DNA from: Erythroxylum novogranatense
Lineage: Eukaryota; Streptophyta; Magnoliopsida; Malpighiales; Erythroxylaceae
Direction of reading: 5' to 3'
Assembly (NCBI GenBank): GCA_029891385.1
Contig: CM057232.1
Span: 67,145,824 to 67,209,823 of the forward strand
DNA: 64,000 bases
The position numbers were made by a program, and so were the translations under genes. This document shows positions 20,681 through 32,479 of this stretch, piece after piece. The notes under the pieces were generated by a model, which worked only from the letters and a program-made list of their open reading frames with translations, was not told where the DNA came from and ran no database searches. Positions within the stretch are counted from its first letter, which is position 1. Each line of letters begins with the position of its first letter.

Positions 20681-22230
20681 TGGTGATGCTGTCGCCTGCA
20701 ACCAAATATAAAAATTTTCACTTCCGTTAAAACAAATTAATGTAGTAGCGGCAAGCGGATATCGTTCCCACGAGGAATTCCACGATTATGAAGATCACGA
20801 ATTCAAACAACACAAATAATAAAAAGGGGGGTTTTGTTACTTACTGAAAGAAGAATGAAAATCAGAAAGGAAAAAATTGCAAACTGAAGTAATAATCAAG
20901 ACTGAAAAATCGATAGGAAAAATACCTTGGTTTCGGTCACCGATGTTACCTTGCTATTTTGGATCCTCGACAAACATTATAATTATTAACGAACATTCAT
21001 TGAGAGAATTTTCTATCAATTATATTGACTAGAAGCATATATTCTAGCAACCTTATTAAACAAAAATCTAGATACGATCATAGATTAATTGCATAATAGC
21101 ATTAAGAACCAATAGCAAGTGATAACATGTACGACATGAAATCAATCAAGTGGATAATTTCTTAGGATTTTCCAACTCTAACGTAGAGGGGTTAATTCTA
21201 ATTGCTACTTGTGGTTACCAAAATTGAACGTCATATTTTGTTAACCTAGCGATTAAATCCATTAATCCCTAGTTGCGCACCTAGAAACTAACGAATCCAA
21301 TTAAAAAGATTAATCTGAAATTACCCGATGAACGTTAATAAACATGAAGAAGATTCAGAACATCTCACCACAATAGCATGGAACACGGATCCCTCAACCA
21401 AGACAAGGAAATTAGTTAATCATACTTAAATGGAAAACACAAGAAATAATAAAAAGAACAATCTCCATAACTGGTCTTTAATAACAGAATCAGAAACAAA
21501 AGAGAAATTGTGCAGAAACTCTAAGAACAAGAAACCAGAAAAATAAACTATGAAAAAGGTAGTATGCGATAGTCTAGCTAAATGTGAATATGCGATCCTC
21601 CTCTTCTCAAAAACTCTCAGTGTAAAATCTAAAGTAACTAGTCTCTGCGTAAAACTACCCAGGAGAATGCAATTAACTAAAAGTCACTGAACTCCCCATT
21701 GACTACTTGGTAAAATGCCAAAGAAATAAAACTCTGCCCAAAAAAAACAAAACTGATGTTGCCGCTCCACCAGAAGAGTCCTCCAATAATTGCCTATCCA
21801 CTCTCAAAACCTAGCCCTCCTCCCATCCACGTCAGCCACCTTCTTTTCAATTCAATCTTTCCATATCTTTTTCTTTTTGTTTTTATTAGATTCTATCCCC
21901 CTTAGATCATCTTCAATTGTGAGCGGGAACTTCTTAAAAAGGGGTCCACAGAATCTTGGCGATTGTGTTCTAATTAGAGATAAATTCTGGAAGTCTGCAG
22001 ATTTGAGATTCTGTCCTTGGGCGTGCCCACGCCTAATCTTTGAATTTCGCCCAGATTGAGGATTTTCGAACTTCTTTCCATATTTTTCCTCTTTTTGATC
22101 CTTTTTCGTCCTTTTGGTATTGAAAACCACCTGTGAACATTCAACAAATAATTCCATCAATTTATGAAAACGAATTTCACAAATCAATCAAAATTAATGC
22201 CAAAACATATGCAATTTAAATGGCTTATCA
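20681..22230 (-). repeat. Athila/Tat-like 3' LTR
   Basis: 1550 bp, plus-strand ends TGGTGATGCTG and GGCTTATCA. Highly similar to 27524-29064, with scattered differences. Confidence 0.93.
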
Positions 22231-22243
22231 AATTCCCCCACAC
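22231..22243 (-). other. Polypurine tract
   Basis: The minus strand reads GTGTGGGGGAATT next to the 3' LTR. Confidence 0.8.
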
Positions 22244-24149
22244 CGAACCTTTGCTCGCCCTCGAGCAACACATCAAACCATTAACTCAATCAATTTATCC
22301 TTCAGAAATTAAGTGCACACAATCCACCAACTTAGGCTAACCAAATTCAATTTGCAACATACATCGTAATTGCCTTTCACTAATGCCAACAAACCAAATC
22401 AAAATTCAGCACCTTTGTTCAATAGCAAACATGAAATTAAGTGAATTCTTCTCACGGATTTCGCTCTTACACTCAAGTGTTTGCGGGTGGGTGTTTCACT
22501 CAAATCTCACTCTATCATGTTACACTACCATAGGCTTGCAATTTCACCAATTCTTATTCATTTGGATCACATAGGCTCATAGATCATAAGGGCTTTATCA
22601 AGGTTGTAATGGGGCTAGGTTTATAGGTGGGATAAAACATGGTAATAAGGTTCGTCACAAGTTTTCACAAAGCATCAAGTAAAAGGGACACATAATTTCA
22701 GATTCTGAGCTAAACATATGACATAAAAGACAACTACTCATACTCTTTTTCTTTTTTTTTTCTTCTTTTCTTTCTTTCTTTCTTTTTTTTTCTTTTTCTG
22801 TTTTTTCTTTTCTTTTCTTTTCTTTTCTTTCTCCTTTTTTTTCTTTTCTTTTTTTTCAATCCACTAAGAACAAGGAAAAAAATGCAAATAAAAAAATAAC
22901 AACAATTGAGTAGAAGTGCCTATAAAAATATCTCAGAACACAATGTAACATAAAAGTCCCAAATTACTCAATGCTTTATTCAACTTGTGAAAAGGGGAAA
23001 GGCTAATGGGGTATTTGGGTTTCTAATGTGAGGTGATAAATTCAAAAACAAGGATAAGGCTCAAAAGTGTTTGCAAAAGGAAAATAACTAGGTGGGTCAA
23101 TTTTTAAAGCCAAATGGTTTTAAACAAAGATGGCCTTAATCACTTCTAAGTCCCTTGTGATCAAACAATACGCAAACCGGTTCCATGCAAGTTCTAGAGG
23201 CAACACAATTAGAGGAGCACCACTCAATTCAAGAAAATATTATGACATGAAGATGATGTCATTTAGGCTCAATTTTCGCACTGGTCAAATTCAAATTAAG
23301 AATCCACTTAAGTTTCACAATTTACTCTATCACTCCAATGTCAAAATTTTGACCAAGTTTATGAGATTAGTTAGAGCAATTAATCAATATGTCGCATCTT
23401 AAACCTACTTAGCCCAAATTAACTTCATGTGTACTCCAAATTTCATCCAAACTAATATGACAAAGTTTCATGGTTCAACATGCAAAATCCCATACTAAGA
23501 TCAATAAAAGCAATCGCAACAACCAACAATATTCAAATAGAAACCAAAATTTGCCACATCCAAAAGTGTAAATTCCTCCCCCACACCTAAATTCAGCATT
23601 GCCATCAATGATGAAAAAGCACAAAATGAAAGATAATTGAAAGAAAAAGAGGTAAGGGAGGCTTCTCTGTTTAGAGGTGTTGAGATCATGGCGTTGGAGT
23701 GGTGGTCTGTGGGGCAACATCGGCATCTCTCCGTGCTTGGCTCTTGGTCCGCGGCATTATTTCAATTTATAAATCTTGACCTGGAAAATCAACAAGCACA
23801 ATCCACGGAAAACATAAAAATAAACAGCACAATGAAGGGCGTTGGTTGCAAAGAAAGGTGGGAAATCAGAATGACATTAGATATGTTGAGAGTGTAGGCA
23901 GGAATCGCATCATCGCATCAAATTAACAAGGGTTACGCACCAAGCAGCGTTTTTGCTCTCCAAATTAAATTATCAACGCAATTAGCTACAAGAGAAACAC
24001 ATTCAGCATGGATTATAAGGCAAGAGGGACCCAGCAGCAAATTAAATGGTAGGACAATCCACGCTGAAGAGGAACACGCATGTACACAGTGGATGGAAAG
24101 GGCAGTAATCGAAATTATTTTTTGTTTTTCGTTTTTGTTTTTTTTTTTG
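22244..24149 (-). mobile_element. 3' non-coding region of the Athila/Tat-like element
   Basis: No envelope-like or other protein is recognised. It contains a pyrimidine tract at 22741-22858 and, at its start, the CTCGAGCAA-type sequence typical for this lineage (TTTGCTCGCCCTCGAGCAAC). Confidence 0.6.
22741..22858 (+). repeat. TTTTC-rich pyrimidine tract
   Basis: About 118 bases almost wholly of C and T, with TTTTC and TTTC runs. Low complexity. Confidence 0.85.
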
Positions 24150-24339
24150 TTAAGGAAAAAGAAAATTAAAAATCAACGTGACAGAAAATAAAATAACAAA
24201 AATAAATTGAAATTCTAGACTAAATAATGAAAGTAAAACTATTAAAGAAAGAACAATGACAAACCTGAACACTTTACGGGTTACCCCCGAACATGCTTCT
24301 TTATATTCGTAAGCTAGACTTATGTTAGAACTTACCGAT

Positions 24340-25266
24340 TCAGAGATAGGTTGGTGGTACCAACCCGATTTCTTCAACTTGCTCAATTGGTGAAGTTTCA
24401 TAATAAGGCTGGAGACGGTGTCTGTTGACCTTGAAAACTTTCGAAGTATCACTGCTCTGAATTTCTATCGGAGGTTTATATGCAGTCCGGTAAGCCCACA
24501 AAGCATCATCTAGTCGAAGATTCAAATCCTTTTGGTTTGGGTTGATCACTTCTTCTAGTATGGATTTGATAAGCTGGTTTTCTTTTGATGTGTCCATGGA
24601 ATTGAGAGGCTGAAGCAATAGGTCTGTTGAGTCCTCCAATTTGTGAAATAATTCATGTGCTTTGCTAGCAATTACCAACGACTCCTCATTCCTATTCCAC
24701 TGTGATGTTGCTGTCTTAAATCCTTTAAATAACGTGACTTTCTCCTTGTCTATCCCATGATTAACGTTATCCATTGGCTCTTTTAATTTTCCCATTGGCG
24801 CAAACTCCTCAGCCCCTTTCCTTGGTGACATATCTGATGCTGGTGCTCTAATTGACGTGAATTGGTCCTTGTCTTCGAATGACGCTGATTCCTCATTCCT
24901 CCCATGCCTTAGTGATGTGTCTGTTGGTTCTCTAAATGTCATGAATTGATCCGTTTCCGTCGATTGGGTTCCATTGTTTAAATGCTCCTTTAATTCTTCA
25001 TCTGACGCACCCTTTTCCTTATTACTCTCAAGCTCCACCGAATCCTCAAGTTTTGGCTTTGATGATGCAACCTTCTCCTCTACTTCTTCAATTGATGCCA
25101 ACTCGTCCTTCTTTTGTGGACTTAACGTCAACTCCCTTATTGCATTAGGTAGCACATTCTCCATCTGTCCCATAATTGACGCAACTTCTTGACATTCATG
25201 GTCCATTGATGCAAACTCCATTAATTCTTTGTCATCCATAATTTCCAAACTCCAATTTTCCTGCAT
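24340..25266 (-). pseudogene. Gypsy pol remnant: spacer fused to integrase tail
   Basis: An open stretch of 308 codons without an ATG. Most is a Glu/Asp/Ser-rich spacer with no fold I recognise. Near its end, LNLRLDDALWAYRTAYKPPI matches the end of the gypsy integrase core. Almost at once VFKVNRHRLQPYYE follows, which in relatives comes roughly 80 residues or more later. The RT, RNase H and most of the integrase normally found between protease and this point are absent, so a large deletion joined the two ends of pol. Confidence 0.75.
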
Positions 25267-25299
25267 CCATGTATCAATGAAATCTACAGAGACAACAAG

Positions 25300-25989
25300 T
25301 TACTCATCATCTGAAATTTTTATGGTATTATAAAAATTGAATTTAATTAAGTCACCATCAAATTCCATAGTTAACGACCCATCATGAACATCTATTTTAG
25401 TTCTAGTAGTTTTCAAAAACGACCTTCCGAATAAAATCGGAGTTGAAGAGGAAGTGTCGTCTGTGCCCATTTGCAAAATATAAAAGTCAGCCGGAAAAAG
25501 CATGTTTCCTACTTGAACCAATATATCCTCCAACACACCTTTCGGGTGAACGTTTGATCGATCCGCTAATTGAATGACTACGTTCGTTTCTTTAAGAGGT
25601 CCAATATTCAAAGATTTATACACATCATATGGCATGACATTAATGGACGCACCTAAATCTAACATAGCCCTTTCAATTCGCAAATTACCAATTTGACACG
25701 GGATAGTAAACATACCTGGATCTTGGCATTTTGGTGGGAGCTTTTTCTTTTGTAAGATGGCTGAAACGTTTTCGTCTAATTGAACTTTCTCATTAGATTT
25801 CAATTTCCTCTTTGATGTACACAGCTCCTTAAGAAATTTAGCATATCGCGGAATTTGTTTAATTGCATCAATAAGAGGAATATTTACCTGAACTTTTCGG
25901 AAAGTCTCCAAAATTTCCTTTTCTTGTTCTTCCTTCTTCACTTTCGCTAATCGACTTGGAAAAGGGGGTGGAAGCACCTTATTGATCAC
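25300..25989 (-). pseudogene. Gypsy aspartic protease region
   Basis: Typical Athila/Tat gag-protease segment: LIDAIKQIPRYAKFLKELCT, LPPKCQDPGMFTIPCQIGN, then RAMLDLGASINVMPYDVYKS with the DLGAS active site, and TPILFGRSFLKTTRTKIDVH. The catalytic Asp is present. A single TAG at about 25993 separates it from the upstream gag frame; a CAG to TAG change is likely. Confidence 0.88.
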
Positions 25990-25995
25990 GACTTT

Positions 25996-26352
25996 CTACT
26001 TCTCTTCAGGTAAGTGCGTTACCTCTTCCTCAATTTCACGTTTGGAAGCCTTAGGAATTGATTCCGGTAGTTCTTTACCACTTCGCAACGTGATAGCGTT
26101 TGCGCTTTGTCTAGGATTTATCTCTGGTTGTGCAGGAAAATTAACAGAATTTCGCGATTCTAGTCGGTTAACAGCAGCTGCAATTTGATCCAACTGATTT
26201 TCGAAATTCCTTTGTTGATTTTCCAAATTCCGAATACTTGTTTCCATAGACCGAATGCTTGCTTCTGTACTCCGCTGAAACGTTAAAGTATTCGTGGTTA
26301 GAGTTTGTAATGCCTCTTCCAAAGGAGACTTACCTTCGGCAGTTGACGTCAT
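25996..26352 (-). pseudogene. Gypsy gag C-terminal part
   Basis: Coiled-coil-like stretch (STEASIRSMETSIRNLENQQ, FENQLDQIAAAVNRLESR) followed by ANAITLRSGKELPES, the conserved TLRSGK motif of Athila/Tat gag. It is bounded on both sides by single TAG stops that interrupt one continuous gag-protease reading frame. Confidence 0.8.
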
Positions 26353-26367
26353 ATTTGGATTTTGGCG

Positions 26368-27294
26368 CTAAACGAATGGTGGTCGGTATGGCTGGAAATT
26401 GGTGTTTGCTTGTTGCCCTTGAGAGCTCCCATATCGCAAATTCGGATGATCGCACCATCCCAGATTATAAGTATTGGAGAATGAGTCGTACTTCCTTTGA
26501 TTTGGCCCATTAAATCCACCCATGGCATTCACCTGTCCAGCGTTGTCTTCCTGCAAAATTGGACATGTATCAGTGGCATGTCCTAACTTTGAACAAATTC
26601 CACATACCTTAGCTTCTTCTTTTCTTGTGACAGCTAACTGTCGCACCAAAGAAGTGAGGTCATCCAATCTCTTTTCTATCGAGGTTGCATTAATTTCGTT
26701 CACGCTTTTTGATCCATGACCTGTACGGATTCTGAATTGTTGAGTATTGGAGGCCATGTTCGCTATCAATTCTCTTGCGGCTGCTGGCGTTTTGTCAACT
26801 AAGGCACCACCGCTGGCAGCGTCAATCATGCTCCTGTCAGAAAGCAAAAGTCCTTCGTAAAAATACTGAATTAATAATTGTTCAGTTATTTGATGATGAG
26901 GACAACTAGCGCATAATTTTTTAAATCTTTCCCAATATTCGTAAAGTGTTTCTCCTGTATGTTGACGAATTCCACAAATCTCTTTCCGAATATTGACAGC
27001 TCTCGATGCTGGAAAATACTTCTCGAAGAAGAGTCTCTTCATCTCGGCCCATGTCTGCACGTTTTCTCCAGCTGAATAATAAAGCCAATCCTGTGCATCA
27101 TCTTTAAGGGAAAACGGAAAAGCTCTCAACTTGATCTGTTCTTCCGTCACATTGGTCGGCTTCATTCCCATGCAAACTACATCAAATTCCTTTAAATGCT
27201 TGTATGGATCTTCTCCTGGTAAACCCCTGAAAATAGGCAATAAATGAATCAGTCCAGATTTTAATTCAAAAGTATTATTATCACCTAAATTCGG
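26368..27294 (-). pseudogene. Gypsy gag N-terminal part with zinc knuckle
   Basis: The retrotransposon gag domain is well preserved: PIFRGLPGEDPYKHLKEF, LRAFPFSLKDDAQDWLYY, MKRLFFEKYFPASRAVNIRK, ETLYEYWERFKKLCASCPHH. A CX2CX4HX4C knuckle (CGICSKLGHATDTC) follows. The frame is open upstream to about 27294 (NNTFELKSGLIHLL) without a clear ATG, and ends at a TAG after YRPPFV, where relatives have Gln. Forms the particle in an intact element. Confidence 0.88.
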
Positions 27295-27500
27295 AAAGTT
27301 GATGCAGTGGGGTTGTTACGCGTCAGTCGGCGCGGCTAATTCACGAAGAGTGAGATTGGCAGCTATCCTGTCCATCTTTTGCATCTCTTTCCGCTGTTTG
27401 GTCTATTTTCGTAGTCTTTTTGCTGTCTTTTCTATCTCAAGATTATACTGCAAACTTTCTGATTGGTTTGAACGCGTAACGTACATAAACCGTCAAAAAT

Positions 27501-27518
27501 TCCCCGGCAACGGCGCCA
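27501..27518 (-). other. Primer binding site (tRNA-Asp type)
   Basis: The minus strand reads TGGCGCCGTTGCCGGGGA, the usual Athila/Tat primer site complementary to tRNA-Asp, five bases from the LTR. Confidence 0.9.
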
Positions 27519-27523
27519 AAATT

Positions 27524-29064
27524 TGGTGATGCAGTCGCCTGCAACCAAATATAAAAATTTTCACTTCTGTTAAAACAAATTAATGTAGTAGCGGCAAGCG
27601 GATATCGTTCCCACGAGGAATTCCACGATTATGAAGATCACGAATTCAAACAACACAAATAATAAAAAGGGGGGTTTTGTTACTTACTGAAAGAAGAATG
27701 AAAATCAGAAAGGAAAAAATTGCAAACTGAAGTAATAATCAAGACTGAAAAATCGATAGGAAAAATACCTTGGTTTCGGTCATCGATGTTACCATGCTAT
27801 TTTGGATCCTCGACAAACATTATAATTATTAACGAACATTCATTAAGAGAATTTTCTATCAATTATATTGACTAGAAGCATATATCCTAGCAACCTTATT
27901 AAACAACAATCTAGATACGATCATAGATTAATTGCATAATAGCATTAAGAACCAATGGCAAGTGATAACATGTACGACATGAAATCAATCAAGTGGATAA
28001 TTTCTTAGGATTTTCCGACTCTAACGTAGAGGGGTTAATTCTAATTGCTACTTGTGGTTACCAAAATTGAACGTCATATTTTGTTAACCTAGCGATTAAA
28101 TCCATTAATCCATAGTTGCACACCTAGAAACTAACGAATTCAATTAAAAAGATTAATCTGAAATTACCCAATAAACGTTAATAAACATGAAGAAGATTCA
28201 GAACATCTCACCACAATAGCATGGAACATGGATCCCTCAACCAAGACAAGGAAATTAGTTAATCATACTTAAATGGAAAACACAAGAAATAATAAAAAGA
28301 ACAATCTCCATAACTGGTCTTTAATAACAGAATCAGAAACAAAAGAGAAATTGTGCAGAAATTCTAAGAACAAGAAACCAGAAAAATAAACTATGAAAAA
28401 GGTAGTATGCGATAGTCTAGCTAAATGTGAATATGCGATCCTCCTCTTCTCAAAAACTCTCAGTGTAAAATCTAAAGTAACTAGTCTCTGCGTAAAACTA
28501 CCCAGGAGAATGCAATTAACTAAAAGTCACTGAACTCCCCATTGACTACTTGGTAAAATGCCAAAGAAATAAAACTCGCCAAAAAAACAAAAACTGATGC
28601 TGCTGCTCCACCGAAAGAGTCCTCCAATAATTGCCTATCCACTCAAAACCTAGCCCTCCTCCCATCCACGCCACCACCTTCTTTCAATTCAATCTTTCCA
28701 TATCTTTTCTTTTGTTTTATTAGATTCTATCCCCCTTAGATCATCTTCAATTGTGAGCGGGAACTTCTTAAAAAGGGGTCCACAGAATCTTGGCGATTGT
28801 GTTCTAATTGGAGATAAATTCTGGAAGTCTGCAGATTTGAGATTCTGTCCTTGCGCGTGCCCACGCCTAATCTTTGAATTTCGCCCAAATTGAGGATTTT
28901 CGAACTTCTTTCCATATTTTTCCTCTTTTTGATCATTTTTCGTACTTTTGGTATTGAAAACCACCTGTGAACATTCAACAAATAATTCCATCAATTTATG
29001 AAAACGAATTTCACAAATCAATCAAAATTAATGCCAAAACATATGCAATTTAAATGGCTTATCA
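27524..29064 (-). repeat. Athila/Tat-like 5' LTR
   Basis: 1541 bp, the upstream LTR in element orientation, with the same termini as 20681-22230. Confidence 0.93.
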
Positions 29065-31970
29065 AAATTCTTTCAGCTTGATAGTGCGAATCAAACCCGC
29101 AAGTAAGAATGGCATAAAGTAAAGTATAAGGGCAAATTCGGAAATAGGCATATATGAAGGGGTATTTTGGTCTTTAATCACATTTTAAAGACATGGCACC
29201 ATAGTAAGATGAGTTGTCGTGTAAGAAGGGTCTAGAAAAATTAAAGAAGTGAATGAAAAGAGTGGAAGTCGATTTTTAGAGAAAAGGAGAGAAAATAAGA
29301 AGAATAAGAAAAGAGGAGAAGTATGGAGAAGCTACGGCCATGGAGAGAAGAGAGAGAGAGATAAGGGTTTTTGATTTTTTTTTGAGCTTTTAGCATAAGT
29401 TTTGCTTGGATTCAAAGGAAAAAAGAGAGAAGAAGATGAAAGCTTCCTCTCAAACTAAGAAGTCCGAAATTTGGAGAAGGAAAGAGGTAAGAGAAAAATT
29501 TGAGCTTTGAGATTTTGATGAATTTTTGGTTGAGAAACATGGAAAATAATATGGGTATGTGATATATGAAGTCAATTTTGATGTATATGCCTTAGGTTGT
29601 GTTTAATTTTGGATGAAAATTTAATTGGGATTATGTCCAAATTTCATAATTTGGGATTTTTGGAAATTGTTAGTGTAGAATCATGGAAAATATTATGGAT
29701 TGGTGATATATGAAATCAATTTTGAAGAAATTGTGATTTATGATAAGGAATTTGTGTAAATTGGTTTAGGCCAATTTTAAGATTTGGAGATTTTTGAAAT
29801 TGATGGTTTAGATATCTTGGAATGAGTATGAATTGATGAATTATGACATCAATTTTAAGGATTAAGTTATTTATGAGATTGAATTTGAGTAAATTGGTTT
29901 AGGCCAAATTTTAGAATTTGAGGATTTTGGAAATTGATAATTTCGAAAGCTTGGAAATATGATGATTATGAATCTCCGATAGTTAATTTTGGAATTATGC
30001 AAAGTATGATGTGGAATTTGGATTATTATGGCTTAGGTCAATTTTAATTTGAAGGAAGAAAGAAGAAGCAATCAATTGGAGCTTGAAATCAAGTTTCGGG
30101 CATTAATTCGAGGTGGGTAGCATATTTATATTTTGATTTGTAAACTATATATGACTTTTCAAAAATTCAAGAAAGTGAAAGAAAAGATTTTCGTATTTTA
30201 TTCGTTTCTGAATGATTTTTGGAAAATTATTACAAGCTTAAATTCATTGTTTTAAATGATTTGATAAAGCGATAGAAATTTCTGAAAATTCATATGTTAT
30301 GAGTGCATTGATAAATTATGCAAATTGTTGAATTTATGGAATTGCTTGATTTGATTGAATTGTATGAATCATGTAGAACTGTGAATGTATGTAGTATGAC
30401 ACGTATGAAAATCGAGTTTTCGATTTGTGTCTTCGGACAATTCGAAAGTTTCAGTTTTGAATTATGTGATTAAGTGGGTTTGGTCAAGTCCCTTGTGAGT
30501 CAGTGCACTGCCTCTATTCGTTTATAGCCTTTTTCGGGCTGCACGCTAGTGGCACGGAGCTCTGATTTCGGACTCCCTTCACGGCTACACTGGACCGCTA
30601 TGCGGGAAAGTGTAGACGTTCGCTCACTGCCGCATATGACCGCTATGCTGAATGCGCGATACGCTCGCTTCGGACGAACCGCACCATTCGATATGTTACG
30701 TGTTTTGATTTGTTTCTGTGTGTTGCATTCATATTAAAAATTGAGAAAGGAAAAAAGTGAATTTTATTATGAAAAGTTTGAAAAATTGAAAGGTTTGAGG
30801 AAACCGTTTTGAAAAGTTACAAAGTTTGAAAAATTAGCACTTTTGGCAAAAAGCTTATGAAAAATTGATTTCTGCTTATTTGTCAATTTATAAGTGTGTT
30901 ATCCACGAACTTCCGAGCTCACCCCCCTTTCATCCCCATCTCCAGGTTTCGAGCAGGAGATCGGATGAAAGAATGTGAAGACATTTGGTCCGATTTTGCA
31001 TCGTCTGTATTGTTATGTGAATTGAGATTTGGAATACTTTGTAAATGGCTTGAATTGCCGTTAAGTAAGTGATTATGATGTATTTCAGAATGTATGAAGA
31101 TTATGAATGAATGAATGAGAATATGAAATTGTATATAAAATTGTGTACGAATTTGGGAATGGGATTGAGTTATGAGATCAGTATATTGAATTACAGTTAT
31201 GAGAATGTTTTAGAATTAGGTTTGCGTCTGTGTGTGCTGAGATCCCGGACGGAGGGTCCGGTAGATTTTGATATTTGTATGTTTGATTAAAAATTTTAGA
31301 AGTGTATTTTGAACCCTTGCAGGTTTTGGGTTAGGTCAAAGACAGCCGTTATGCTGCCGAAATTTCGACAAAAATTAGTATGAATATGAATTTTGGGATT
31401 GATACCAATGTATAAGAATATGGTTAAGAGTTAAGATTTGGCATGAGAAAGAATTTCTAAGAAAAATGATATAAGATTGCTTTGTATGAGTTTGATAAAT
31501 GAATATAAGAAAAAGAAAAAAAAAATTATACCGAATTTGGATAGTCTAGGTTTCCAACGCGACGCTTCTTTAAGATAATTTATGCACGGATGTCGGACAT
31601 TTGTTATGCTATTCGATTTTCCCTCATTTGTATACTTTGATTTTAAGTTTGAATTCGATCCGTTGGTTAAGTAATATGATTTCGATTCGTTCGGTGTTTT
31701 GCTCCGCTTTGTTTTGCTATATGATTTGTTTCGTCCGTTCTATTTGCTTCGCTTTCCGATTTACTTCTTCCGATTCTGTCTTCGATTTGCTTTCGCTTTG
31801 CTTCCGTTTTCGCTTCGTTTTTTCTTCAGTACTTTTGTTTTTCGTTTCGCGTCATCTATTGCTTTGTTTCCGATTCGACATTTCGATGCGAAATTTCCGT
31901 TTCCATTCTCTTTCGCTTCCTTCGTTCTTCGTTTTTCGGTTGGGATCCGGTTCCTGGATCGGGTCCCAAC
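29065..31970 (+). repeat. Right part of split Tekay-like LTR
   Basis: Continues 20680 after the AAATT duplication. Non-coding. It has a purine-rich patch at 29270-29480, a GC-richer module at 30490-30700, CTCCAGGTTTCGAGCAGGAG near 30940, the hairpin CCCGGACGGAGGGTCCGG near 31245, and a TTCG-rich low-complexity tract at 31600-31960. These are the style of long Tekay LTRs. No gene. Confidence 0.5.
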
Positions 31971-32316
31971 ACTTCCACTATTACAAATAGTAGATATATA
32001 GAGATGAAACCAAAATAGTGACTCACAAGGTGTTTCTCAACCTAAAAATACTAACCTTACTATTTTGTCACTCACCAACCCTTTAGGAATATATTTCCTA
32101 ACTTCAGAGCATTTGATTTGCTCTGGTTTTCTCTCTCTATTTTTCCATATGTTTTTCTGAAGCAAGGAGTGCCTTATATAAGCACTCCACCGCGTAAGAC
32201 AACTGCCTTACAACTGTCTTCTAACATTTCTTTCAAATAATGCGACACTGAAACCAGTGCCACAATATTTGATTCAAATATGGCGTCCCTCCATGAAGAG
32301 GGACCCATTTCTAACA
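31971..32316 (-). repeat. Copia 3' LTR part (minus strand)
   Basis: The minus strand starts TGTTAGAAATGGG directly after a polypurine tract and contains a TATA-like GCTTATATAAGGC. The far end is not clearly defined where the gypsy LTR begins. Confidence 0.6.
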
Positions 32317-32332
32317 AATCTCCCCCTCCCAA
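32317..32332 (-). other. Polypurine tract
   Basis: The minus strand reads TTGGGAGGGGGAGATT beside the LTR start. Confidence 0.75.
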
Positions 32333-32479
32333 TTACATGGAGGGCTCTATCAAGCCTGCCATTGATCGACAATACTTGAACTTGCCTTTTGGTAGAATCT
32401 TGGTTAACATATATGATCCATTTTCATCAGTATGGATCTTTTCTAACCGTAATTGTTTCGTTTCCATCACATCTCTGAT

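Larger units (their letters stand above)
20681..29064 (-). mobile_element. Athila/Tat-like Ty3/gypsy element, internally deleted
   Basis: An 8384 bp minus-strand element with LTRs of about 1.55 kb, a tRNA-Asp primer binding site, gag, protease and an integrase tail, polypurine tract, and target duplication AAATT (20676-20680 and 29065-29069). RT, RNase H and the integrase core are missing, so it cannot move on its own. It is inserted in a Tekay-like LTR. Confidence 0.93.

Noticed and set aside
21790..22187. Frames of 89-111 codons repeated near 28689-29021
   Set aside because: Located within the paired Athila-like LTRs; non-coding.
23475..23897. Overlapping frames on both strands in the Athila-like 3' region
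   Set aside because: No envelope-like features (signal peptide plus transmembrane pattern) that hold in one frame; overlapping antisense frames suggest chance.
31601..32001. 129- and 100-codon frames rich in Phe, Arg and Ser
   Set aside because: Product of the TTCG-rich low-complexity tract.
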